A stretch of DNA of 64,000 bases, taken from NCBI GenBank assembly GCA_016795425.1, contig JAEUHG010000083.1, positions 28,106 through 92,105 of the forward strand, given 5' to 3'. The notes beneath the pieces are model-generated. The model did not search any database and was not told the DNA's origin. It saw nothing but the letters and a program-made list of their open reading frames with translations. Positions 36,001 through 45,700 of the stretch are shown here, in pieces. The DNA is from Verrucomicrobiales bacterium. Lineage in GTDB: Bacteria; Verrucomicrobiota; Verrucomicrobiia; Limisphaerales; CAIMTB01. The position numbers and the translations under genes were made by a program. Position 1 is the stretch's first letter, and each line of letters opens with the position of its first letter.

Positions 36001-39000
36001 TGTCTCGTTGAGCGAGTCACCTCCGGCTCGCATGAACCACGCTCCTCCCCGACCGAGACCTCCGGTCCCCCCGGATCCACCACGACTGGCAATCCCATAA
36101 GTGACATGCTGGAACTGAACGGTACCACTTCTCGTGCCCTGGCCACCCGGTGCGCCAGGCCCTCCGGTCGCACGGTTGTCCACCCATGCGTTCGCTTGCG
36201 AGGTCACCGGACCGTCGGCCCACAACGCACCCCCGTCGCCGTCACCACCGGGCCCTCCGAAGCCGACTCGGTACGTTGCGGAAGCCGAGGGGTTGTCATT
36301 CGGGAAGCTGGCCGTTCCCCCTCGTCCTCCTGCGGCCCCGGCGGCACGGTTTCCACGGATCGAGCAAGCGTCCATGTGGAGGCTGGAGTGTGTGTATATC
36401 GCGCCCCCGAGCCCGGCGCCTCCCCGTCCGCCATCTCCGAGGCTGCCAATGTCCCCGTTGAATGTGGGGCTCACGGCGTCGAGATTACCCACGGCGCCAC
36501 CGGTCCCGCCGGATGCCTCATTCGTGTCCAGGAGGCAGTTCAACCACTCCACGCGTCCTTCCTTGCCAAACACGGCGCCGCCAAAGCCGTCGCCACCGCC
36601 GCCCCCCATTCCTGGGGTTCCCGCCCTGCAGGCGGGCGCATCGCCGCCGGCACCTCCTCGCGCGACATTGTGTTGGAACGTGCAGTTCAGAAATCGGGCG
36701 AGACCGGCCGCCAGATAAATGGCTCCGCCTCCGGCCCAGCCCCCCTGTCCGCCGTCACCCTGAATCCCTCCCAAGAAAGAGGTCCTCCCGAAATAGTTCG
36801 TTTCGTGAGCGGGAACGCACCGGCCTCTTTCCCCCGCACCTCCCTGGGCGAGGTTGGCGACGAACAGGCAGTTGCTCGCGAGCAATGGACCGATGGAGAA
36901 GATTGCGCCCCCCATGGCGGGTCCACCGGTGGCTCCCGTGAGCGTCGTCGCTTCGGCCGAGTCCAAACCATTGGAATTCGCGGATCCCAGGATCCCACCG
37001 ACTCCCAAGGCCTGATGATTGGAGAAAGTACAGGAGACCAGTGTAACCGAACCCCCGTCGTTGATGAGGGCGCCCCCTCGATCACTCAGACCCGCCGTGA
37101 GGGTAAGGTGGTTGAGCGTCAGATGCGCGTTGGTCCGCACCTCGATCAACCGCACCTGCTGATTGCCGCTGAGTGTCACCTCATAACCGCTTCCATCCAG
37201 AACGGTGTCTTGGTCGATCACCAGCGGTTGGCTCAGCCAAAGTGTCCCGTCGAAGGACAGCTTGACCTCGCCCCATTTCTCGATGGCAAGGCGCAGCAAG
37301 AGCTCGTTCGGAACCGTCAATTCCCTGGGAATGGCTACAAACCCGGAAATCCGAATCTCGCGCAACGTGTGGGTGCCCGCATCCGCGACATACAGATCCC
37401 CCGGCTCGGAGGTTCCCACGCCAGACGGGTAGGTGAATCTCGCTTCCCGGCCCGGCCCATTCACCAGGCCTGCCTGGCCGGTACCGGCCACGGTTTCGAC
37501 GAGCCCCGCCGGGGTGATCCAACGCATCGCATGATTGCCGTTGTCCGCGACCAGCACCAAACCGTAGTCATTCACCACGATCCCGTCCGGGTTGCGAAAC
37601 CGTGCCCGCGCCGCTTCGCCGTCCCTGTAGCCGGCCTCCCCATCTCCCGCCAGGGTGCCCACGATCCCAATCTCAGAAACCTTGCGGATTCGATGCCCGC
37701 CCCACTCCGCGAGGTAGAGTCTACCTCTTCCGTCGATGGCAATGCCGCCGGGCGCGTTCAGCCGCGCCTGCGCCCTCGGGCCGTCCAAGGACCCGGCAAT
37801 TCCATCACCCACCCAAGTGCTGACTTCGCCGTTCGGGGTGATTTTGCGCACCGTGTGATTGTTGAACTCGGTCACAAACAGGCACCCGGCGCGATCCACC
37901 ACCACATCGTTGGGGAAATTGAACCGGGCCGTCGCTCCAGGCCCGTTGACCAGGCCCGCGTTCCCGTCGCCGGCCACCGTGCTGACGTCCCCGGTCGCAC
38001 TGATTTTCCGGATCCGGTTGTTGCCGGTGTCGGCGACATACACATTTCCGGCATCGTCGACGCACACACCCAGCGGAGAGGAGAACCGACTGCTCGCCGC
38101 CGGTCCGTCCGAGTACCCGGCAACGCCGGAACCTGCCACTGTGGTCACGACGCCTTGCGGTGTCACCCTGCGGATTCGGTGATTGCGAGTATCGGCGAGG
38201 TAGCTGCGGCCTGCGGTGTCGGCAAAACCCGCGTTGGGTGAATCGAACCTCGCCTCCTGTCCCTGCCCGTCGGAGAAACCGGCGCTTCCGCTCCCGGCCA
38301 GGGTCGTGACCAGGACTTCGTTGGTGGGGAATCGCACCAGCGGCAGCACGGTGAGTTGTGCGACGGTGCTCGTCACGGCGCGGTAGGCATCGGAAACGAC
38401 CACGTCGTAAGCGCCTTTGTCGACGGCTTGAACGTTGGTCAGGAAGAGGGATGACTGGGTCGCTCCCGGCACATCGCCTCCGTTCTTTCGCCACTGATAA
38501 CGGAGCGGCTCGGAACCAAGGATCGTCACGGCAAAGTTGGCATCGTCACCGGGATAGACCGACACGGGTTGTGGATGGGACACAACGGTGAGGCGGGGGA
38601 TCACGCGGATGATTTCCAGACCGCTGGCCCCGGCAGCCACGAAGATATCAGGAGCCGAGACGGCCAATCCCTGGCGGTCGGTGGCTGCACGATGTCCGCC
38701 CGTACGCCGCGGCTGAGCAGGGTTGGAGATGTCGATGACGTGAAGGTCGCTGTAGTCCACCTGGTAAACCTGATTCATGTGAGCATCGCTGACATAGGCC
38801 CGTTGGCCGGAAACCACGGCATCGGACGGCTGCGTAAACGCGCAGCAACCACCCATCTCCTGGGGATGCGTCGGATCCTTCAAATCAATCACGCGGAATC
38901 CTCGGTCGTGAAGAGCGAGGAACGCGTGCCCTTCGGAAAGTCCGAATTGACCGTAGTCAGCGTCATACTGGCCCACGAGTCGGGGTTCGTTGGGACGGGA

Positions 39001-39651
39001 GATGTCGAACACGCGGAGCCCACCCATGGATAACAAGCCGCAGAGGTAGCTGCCCATGACGTCCACTGAGCCCATTGTGTCCCGGGAGGTGGTGCCGCCG
39101 AGGCGACTTGGATTCGCGCGGTTGGAGAGATCGAGGACGACGACGCCAAAACCCTGGCCGACCAGGTAGCCATAGTTGCCCACCACGACCAGATCGCTTG
39201 GGTAATCGCCAGTGTGATAGATCCCAACGTTCTGCAGATGGATCGGATCCGCCGCTGACAGAATGACGACACCCCGTCGGGTCAGGTCACCCCGATCCAA
39301 AAGGTACACGTCGTCGTTGTGGACCACGACCCTGGAGACATGGCTCTGGCCCCCGGTGCCGAGTCGCAGGCGGCCGACGCGTTGCGGCCGGGCTCGGTCC
39401 GAAATGTCGATGACCTCAACGCCTGAATCCATGTCGTTATCCCCATAGACATAGCCCACGTAGGCATAGCGGCCCGAGACGGCGACCGAGGTGGCGAACC
39501 CGGGCAGGTCGCTGACACTGAGGGGTATCAGTTCGACCTCATCGTCCACCGCTCGGGCCTGGCCCCAAGCAAACCCAAGGACAGCGGCGGCCAGTACGGC
39601 CCAAACGAAGGCGTTCGAAGGTGGGTGACACGGGCTAGGGGTACGGTTCAT
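33034..39651 (-). CDS. Giant exported protein: LVIVD propeller, Ig-like, NHL propeller and two beta-helix domains
   Basis: 2205 aa from ATG 39651 ('MNRTPS'); the open frame extends 39 codons upstream, but the signal peptide ('AVLAAAVLGFAWGQARA') supports this start. Order, by nucleotide: LVIVD repeats (about 39550-38620, 'SGVEVIDISDRARPQRVG'-like units), Ig-like domain (38600-38340, 'YQWRKNGGDVPGATQSSLFL'), six NHL repeats (38320-37330, 'VAGDGNAGLVNGPG'-like units), and a Gly-rich right-handed beta-helix (37260-35450) ending in a choice-of-anchor Q-like module ('SPALDSADPALCPADD'). A linker of beta domains (35400-34760) leads to a second beta-helix (34750-33400) with the same ending ('SPAIDAGNDTF', 'ASDIGAYEFQ'). 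No catalytic site is evident. The next genes downstream and upstream are same-strand. Confidence 0.85.
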   Translation of the reverse strand: MNRTPSPCHPPSNAFVWAVLAAAVLGFAWGQARAVDDEVELIPLSVSDLPGFATSVAVSGRYAYVGYVYGDNDMDSGVEVIDISDRARPQRVGRLRLGTGGQSHVSRVVVHNDDVYLLDRGDLTRRGVVILSAADPIHLQNVGIYHTGDYPSDLVVVGNYGYLVGQGFGVVVLDLSNRANPSRLGGTTSRDTMGSVDVMGSYLCGLLSMGGLRVFDISRPNEPRLVGQYDADYGQFGLSEGHAFLALHDRGFRVIDLKDPTHPQEMGGCCAFTQPSDAVVSGQRAYVSDAHMNQVYQVDYSDLHVIDISNPAQPRRTGGHRAATDRQGLAVSAPDIFVAAGASGLEIIRVIPRLTVVSHPQPVSVYPGDDANFAVTILGSEPLRYQWRKNGGDVPGATQSSLFLTNVQAVDKGAYDVVVSDAYRAVTSTVAQLTVLPLVRFPTNEVLVTTLAGSGSAGFSDGQGQEARFDSPNAGFADTAGRSYLADTRNHRIRRVTPQGVVTTVAGSGVAGYSDGPAASSRFSSPLGVCVDDAGNVYVADTGNNRIRKISATGDVSTVAGDGNAGLVNGPGATARFNFPNDVVVDRAGCLFVTEFNNHTVRKITPNGEVSTWVGDGIAGSLDGPRAQARLNAPGGIAIDGRGRLYLAEWGGHRIRKVSEIGIVGTLAGDGEAGYRDGEAARARFRNPDGIVVNDYGLVLVADNGNHAMRWITPAGLVETVAGTGQAGLVNGPGREARFTYPSGVGTSEPGDLYVADAGTHTLREIRISGFVAIPRELTVPNELLLRLAIEKWGEVKLSFDGTLWLSQPLVIDQDTVLDGSGYEVTLSGNQQVRLIEVRTNAHLTLNHLTLTAGLSDRGGALINDGGSVTLVSCTFSNHQALGVGGILGSANSNGLDSAEATTLTGATGGPAMGGAIFSIGPLLASNCLFVANLAQGGAGERGRCVPAHETNYFGRTSFLGGIQGDGGQGGWAGGGAIYLAAGLARFLNCTFQHNVARGGAGGDAPACRAGTPGMGGGGGDGFGGAVFGKEGRVEWLNCLLDTNEASGGTGGAVGNLDAVSPTFNGDIGSLGDGGRGGAGLGGAIYTHSSLHMDACSIRGNRAAGAAGGRGGTASFPNDNPSASATYRVGFGGPGGDGDGGALWADGPVTSQANAWVDNRATGGPGAPGGQGTRSGTVQFQHVTYGIASRGGSGGTGGLGRGGAWFMRAGGDSLNETVARNEARGGLGGDGGTGGGWSDNRFSRPLPGGDGGRGGNGFGGGIFSSGLNLHVVHATVAENRASVGPGGTGGSGPSYAPGSRGSDGPAGDTASGGGILGSAGSVALANSIVAASMSGGNLAGSIVDGGHNLSSDLSLALTNSGSRVNTAPRLGTLGDYGGPTPTFALLADSPALDSADPALCPADDQRRAPRPNGKGCDIGAFEGEGLEAPRVMISARSTTAGVGDILLLDLELQNPNGAFAISNLTGQISLPAGLLLKQGFLQFTNLTLSPGESLRRPLTVQVVRLGQHPVGATFRSSLTGDQSVVQGVQVVGSGPPEILTSWARWQGAREVSLEGLAIPQGVASMGWFRYGLNTNLEFKSVAQPVAPSFEPETIRASLTLASAVDGVTYRMVVSNAFGVVEGPIQKVTPAKELTRCQESDLRAAVSTGGYVRLACDGIFALSQSLRIATNVVLDAQGYDLSISGRGAVRVLEVAAGAELTLIQVKVVEGFSATRGAGLENAGGTVRVIDGAFFRNRVSGPSEISGRTGGAAEGGAIHNAGLLVLDGSRLEQNIVRGGDGWGTSAPDYSPTSGGEALGGAIAHASGSLLLRQCTALGNQALGGIGGSARENSGMPEAASGGNGGPGRGGVIWHAGTRLWVQASTLESNSASGGRAGMRGWVQVGGGQTNGLAGPATGGAIDSQGELLVVGSLLAGNRIIGGAGIPGDYEGASAASPSTLRPSQPGGEARGAALASRGDTVIANSTFAWNSAVPGSGGTAVSSSTPSPLPGSSSGGGLYVARGSTLILNATLVGNEAATGADLDNTGGNVQLANCILAGNAAFRRVAGPLVDLGSNLATAPDAPLDALSSLRGNDPRLLPLADNGGPVMTLALAADSPAIDAGNDTFSAAPDARGFPRPSGFASDIGAYEFQAPPVIQSATAWLKPDGAVQLRFVVWPNAKVALETTSDWVTWHGVLTNATDEAGVFEAVDSQVPQHRWRMFRLRKE

Positions 39652-39777
39652 AGCGCCCCTGGAATGGTTTGCCGGACCGATTCTCCGACGGCCAATCCGT
39701 GACACCAGGACAGATGGACGGGGGATCGAGCTCCGGAGAGAGGAAGGAGGCATCGGTGGTTCTCCCATCCACGCGCG

Positions 39778-42700
39778 CTAGGGAGGCGGAGTGCCAGGAA
39801 CCAGGATCACGCGAAATCCCAGGATGTCGCCGTAGCTCTCCGGTGTGTCCAGAAATCGGGAAGCCGAACGGCAATCCCGCCCATCATTCATCCAATGGCC
39901 TCCACGGACCACCCGCCCACGGCCTGAGGCTGGGCTCGGGGGATCCGTCACCCGCCCGCCCGGGTAGGCGTCTTGATACCAGTCCTGACACCATTCCCCG
40001 AGGTTGCCGTGCATATCGTAGAGACCCCAGGCATTCGGCAAGTAGCTGCCCCCCTTCACGACGTCCATAACGAATGGCCCGATGTCGGCGTCCCCCAACG
40101 GGGCCTGTCCATTGAAGTTGGCTTGCGCCGAACCCAAACGATCGCCGAAAGCGGTGGCCGTCGTTGTTCCGGCGCGGCACGCGTATTCCCACTGTGCTTC
40201 TGATGGCAATCGGTACGCCAATCCCGCCGGTAACCGGCCGGCGAGGCGCTCCCGGGCGGTGAGGGCGCCACAATAATTGGTGGCTTCAGCCCAGCTCACC
40301 ATGGCGACCGGCAATTCCATGTTCCTGCTGAAATACGCCGGAATGGTTCCCGACGGGTGGCTGCCGATCACGTCTTTGTATTCCTGCTTCGTAACCTCGT
40401 ATCGCCCCATCCAGAAGCCACGACTCAGGGTCACTTCGGTCATTGGGCCTTCGCTGGGGCTGCGGCTGGGTTCGGTTGGGGGACTTCCCATCATGAAGGT
40501 GCCGGCGGGAATCCAGGCCCAGCGGTCGGGATTCGGCTGAAAGGGAGTCTGCTCGCCCTTCCACAATCGGAGGAATCGTGCGGCGTCCGAGACCATCATG
40601 GTCGTGTCACCCAGACCCTCCGTGCCCGGCACATCTATCCAGTCGGCTGCCTGGAATCGAGTGGCGGATTGCAGGCGCAACCCGGGTTCAGGGTGCCAGG
40701 ACACACGCACACCGTTCCCGTCGCGCGCGATCCGCAGTGGCGACGGCTCAGCCTGTGGCAGTACCGTGACTTCCGCCTCGTTCGACACCAGCACCACATG
40801 GGTCGGGTCTGCCGAGTCGACCATCACACAACGATATCTGGCGCCGGTGTCGAGTGGGTCGGCTCCCGGTTGCAGCAACAATTCGGACGCGGTGGCGCCA
40901 GGAACATCGACGCCGTTGCGTTGCCATTGATAGTTGAGACGCCTGGGCGAGTACGTCGCGGGTTGCACGTCCACCGAGAGCATGGCCGGAGCGTACTGAT
41001 ACCGGACCAGATGGGCGGGTTGGCGAACAAGGGTCGGATAGAGATGGCGTGGATCTGTGCGCAAGCGGAGGTGGGCGCCGCTGATCACCTCAACGGAGTC
41101 GGAGTTGGGACGCACCCAGCCCACGGCCAGGTTGTCGCCGCCGCCATCTTCGACCATCAGGGCCTCGAAGAAATAGGTGCTGCCGGAGGTCAAGGGGATA
41201 AGAGCCGACTTTTGGCTGGCGTACTTGTTCCATTCCCTCGGGTTGGTCCAACCGTCATGTGACGCGATCAAGCGAAGGCCCGCGGCCGACTCATCGCTGC
41301 TGAGGGAAAGGCGGCACGTGTCGTCGGCGGCGATGAAGAAGACAAAGTCGCCGGTGGCGGGAGCCACGAGCCACCCGGAGACTCGTTGGCCGTAGCGATC
41401 CATGACGTCGGTCGGTGCCTCCAGATTGGTGAGCGTCTGGCTGTAGCTGGGTTGGTTGCTCGTGAATCGGGGCAAACGGAGCAGGGTATCGATCGAGGTT
41501 CCCAGCCATGTGCTCTTCCAGACCTCGTGCAAGGCGAGCCCTGAAAATTCCGCGAAAGCAGGGAACGTGATGCGCGTATTGGGGCTGATTTCGTTCCCGG
41601 CCAAATCTCGCACGCCACGGACGCTCAAGGCGTACTGCGCCCCGAGGGTTTGTCGGCTGGTGGCGAGAATGACGGTGTGTCCGTTGGTCGCCCGGGTGGC
41701 ACCGAGGACCGCCAACCCTTCACTCAGTTCGTAGTGCGCGATCTGGGTGCCGGAATTCTCATCGACGACCTCAGAAAAGCTGACCGTCACCGTCCGGCCA
41801 TCGACGCTTCCCGAGACCCGGGAGATCTCCGGCTTTTGGGAGTCTGGGAGGACTCGGGGGCGGATCGCAGTACTGACGGTGTTTCCGTAGATGTTGGTGA
41901 TCTCGAGGAAGAACTCGGCGCCCTCATCGGCGGGGCCGACCCACGGCAGGCTGAGTTCAACTTGGGTGGCCCCGATGATGCGTTGGCTGTTGCGGTACCA
42001 CTGGAAGGAGTAGGGAGGCGATCCGTCGATGTCGGCGAGCGACAGCCCGAGGGTCAACGCCTCCCCAGAGGCGACGGTGGGATCGCGGAGAGAACGCAGG
42101 ATCCTTGGTGGACCCGAGGTCTTGTAGGCGGAGAGGAATTCCCCGGAAATGGGTGGATCCCCGGCGGCCGGCGCCGGTGCTCCGGGGAGTTGCCACGCCA
42201 CGCCGACGCCGTCGCCGCCTCCCGATTCCTTGTAAACGGCCTCAAGATAGTAAGTGCGGCCGGCTTCCAAGTGGATGGGTTCAGAGGCGGCTTGGTAATC
42301 ACGATAGGCTCCCCAGACGTCTTGTCGGGCGATCAGGCGTTTGTGAAAGGCCTGGGCGTTGGTGCTGAGGTACAGCAGGCAGCTGTCATCGGCGTAGAGC
42401 CAAAACCGGTAGGGTCCGCTAACGGGCGGAAAGAGAAAGGCCTGCAAGCGACCGGTCAATTCGGCGCCATGCTCGTATTCAGGGAATTCGAAGCTCGTGA
42501 AGAAACCGGCGCGATCGGGTGCGCTGTCGAGGATCCACGCGTTGGCGAGGATGTCCTCGGCGCTGCCACTGGGGCCGGTTTGATCAAAGAGACTCCAATT
42601 CACCCAGCCGTCGGTCAGAGCGAAGCGAACCTCGGTGCCAGGGGCCACCGGTGTTCCGGGAGTTCCGGCTCGGCGTACACCGTTGATCCCGAGGGTTTGC

Positions 42701-45700
42701 CACCCGGGTTGCTTCATTCGGGTGGAGATCACCACGGTGTTCGACGTCGTCATATGAACGCCGTTCACCGGACTACCATCGCCGAATCGGTAGTTCGCCG
42801 ACTGCGACGCGGTCACCGGGTCCATGGGTTCCGAGAAGGTCACGGTGACGCTGAATCGGTCGTTCAAGGTCCGGACCGAGAGGACCGACGGTGGAGCATT
42901 CGAGACAGATTCGTACTCGATGATGTAGCCCCTCGCCAATGGGAAGGGTTGACCCTTGTCCGAACCCCAGAGCTGGCCAGAATCGCTTGATATCGTGGAC
43001 ACGAATGCGTGTTGGGTGCCGGTCGACGCTCCGTTGGTTATTGAGGCCTGCCAATTGGCGTAGCCGAAAGGTTCGCCGGTGACCCACTTCCATGTCGCTT
43101 TCGGCATGGCACTCTCTTGGACCCCGAAGGCTCCGATCCAGTAGCGATCAAGCAGGTTTGACGTGCCGTTCCCGAGGCTGGGATGTTCCGTCAGGAACCG
43201 ATCTTCGTCGACGGTGGTGATCGCGACCAGGTGCCCCTTCCTTCCGTTGTAGGTCATGCCCTCGGCCACATGGTTCGCTTGGTCCCAATGGAGACTCGGA
43301 GCATCGATCCGCTGGTAAGCGTTCCCGTTTGCCGACCAGACGACCGCGGGCGCCTCCTCTCGCGGGAGCACCTCCGTGCCGACAATCGGCGCGATGGTGA
43401 TCGCCCCGAGACCTTGCAGGTAGGCCGGCGGCATCGTGTCACCTCCGGTCGTTATCGTGATCACCTCCGATTCGCTGCACATTCCAATCCCCAGAGCCCG
43501 GGCCTCGCCATAGGTGGCGCCATAAGCTCGGAGCCAGACCACCAACTTCACCTGCGCCGGTTCGCCGGCCGTCACATCAGGCACGATCACAACGCCGCCC
43601 GCGGTGATATAACCCTTCCCGGCATCGCTGCGGAACGGGAGCGCTTCTCCCACCGGCTTGAGGTCTTTGCCCGGAGCGCCCGCAAACAACTGGCCAACGA
43701 ATCGACCGTCCGCTAGCTCGCCGCCGTAATAAACGGGAGCGTCCACCCCCGCACCTGCCTTGGTCGAAAAGAGGAGGGTACCCGGCGGCGTTGACTTGAT
43801 GGACAGGGTCGCTACCCGGCTGGTCACGGCCCCCAGCGCATTGGCGACGACGACGGCGTATCCGCCGGCCTGACCTGGCTGGACTGCAGGCAATACCAGG
43901 GACGCATTGGTGGCACCGGAGTAGGTTCCGTTGGTCCACCAAAGGTAGCGCAGGATGGGCGCACCGGTCGCGACCACGTTGAATGTCACCGTTTCACCGG
44001 CTGCCACCGATTGATCGGCGGGCTGGGTCACGATTCGTGGCGGTCCGTAAGGGAGCACGGCACCCGTGTTTCGCGGATGACCACGGAACTTCGGCCACGT
44101 GCTGGTGGCGAGCCCGCCGCCGGCACTGGCCGTGGCCGCGTAGATCTTGCCGTCCTGCGACCCGAAATAAACCGTCCCATTGCCGACGGTCGGTGACGAA
44201 ACGACCGGTCCGCCGGTCACCAGCTTCCACCGCGCCTGCTCGCGAGCCGCTTCGAAGGCGTACAGGGTGCCGCTCTGAGAACCGGCATAGACCGTGCCGT
44301 CGGCACCTACCGCGGGGGATGCGGACGCCGGATTGCCCGTGTCGAACGCCCATCGCTTCACCCCGGTCTTTGCGTCCAGGGCGTAAACGGACTGGTCACT
44401 GGAACCGACGTAGACTGTTCCATCGGCACTGACCACGGGCGACGACTCCACTTGTGCGCCGGTCTGAAATTGCCAGAGGCGGCTGCCAGTGGAGGCGTCG
44501 ATGGCGTAGATCCTTCCGTCGAAGGACCCGACATAGAGCAGACCGTTCGGTCCGAAGGCCGGGGAGGATCGCAGGCTTCCCAGAGCTGAAAAGGACCACT
44601 TGAGAGCCCCGGTCATCGCATCGAGGGCATACAGGTTGGAGTCGTCCGATCCGACAAACACCGTGCCGTCGTCACCGATTGCCGGAGAGGAGCCCACCGG
44701 TCCACCGGCTTCGAAGGCCCATTGGCGAACGCCTGTGATTCCGTCCAAAGCGTAGAGTCGTCCGTCGAGTGACCCGATGAAGACTGTCCCCCAGGCACTG
44801 ACGGCCGGCGACGACACGACCCCGGCGCCGGTCGCGAATTCCCACCGAAGCTGTCCGGTCCCAAGATCCAGGGCGTAAACCTTGCCATCGTCGGATCCGA
44901 CATACAGAAGCCCGTGGTCGCCAATGGCGGGTGAGGACCGCACCCGGTCATTGGTGGTGGTTTCCCACTTTTTGGCGCCGGTTTGGCCGTCCAAGGCATA
45001 CACCTTTCCGTCATCGGAACCGACGACCAGCGTGCCGTCGGCAGCGAGGGCGGGGGACGACCCCACCGGGCCACCGGTCTGAAAGGTCCATTTGACCTTG
45101 CCCGGCTCGGTGGGTTCGGTCACGCGATAGACGAGAAGCCCCTGGAGCGCGTCGGCCACGTACGCATAGGAGCCGGAGACGACGACTTCGAAGGCACTGC
45201 CGCCGGGAATCGAATGGCCCACCAGGCGGGGTTCCGTTGGCACTGTGACATCCAGGACCTTCAGACCTTGTTGCGCGGCGGCGACGAACAGGAGCTGGTT
45301 GGTGATCGCCACGCCCCACGCTTGAATGTCGGGAACCGAAGCCACCTTTCGGGGGCGAGTGGGATCGGAAACATCGATGATTCCGAGGCTTCCTTGATTG
45401 GCCATGTAGGCATGTGAACCCGACACCGCGACATCCCATGGGTAGCCTCCCGTCGCGCAGCCACCGACGCGCTGCGGATTCTCCGGATCGGCGATGCTGA
45501 TAATCTGCAGGCCAGCCGCCGCATCGGCGATGTACGCGAATTTGTCCATCACGGTGATGCCCATGGCATTCCCGCTCGTGTCGTAGCTCCCGACCCAACG
45601 GAATCCGCGTGGATCCTCGATGTCGATGATCTGCAGACCTGCCTCATGGTCCGCCACGTAGGCGTATCGACCACGGACTGCCACACGCACCGCGCTTCCG

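Noticed and set aside
36106..38241. A 711-codon plus-strand frame opposite the beta-helix giant
   Set aside because: It is antisense to NHL and beta-helix repeats. Its apparent regularity reflects the repeats on the minus strand.
39790..40540. A working formylglycine-generating enzyme with sulfatase partner
   Set aside because: The paired active-site cysteines are missing and no sulfatase gene is in the window.
44090..45100. CRISPR-like or satellite array, because of regular spacing of similar DNA segments
   Set aside because: The period of about 120 bp is the coding repeat of the PQQ-type propeller, in frame and with diverged codons.
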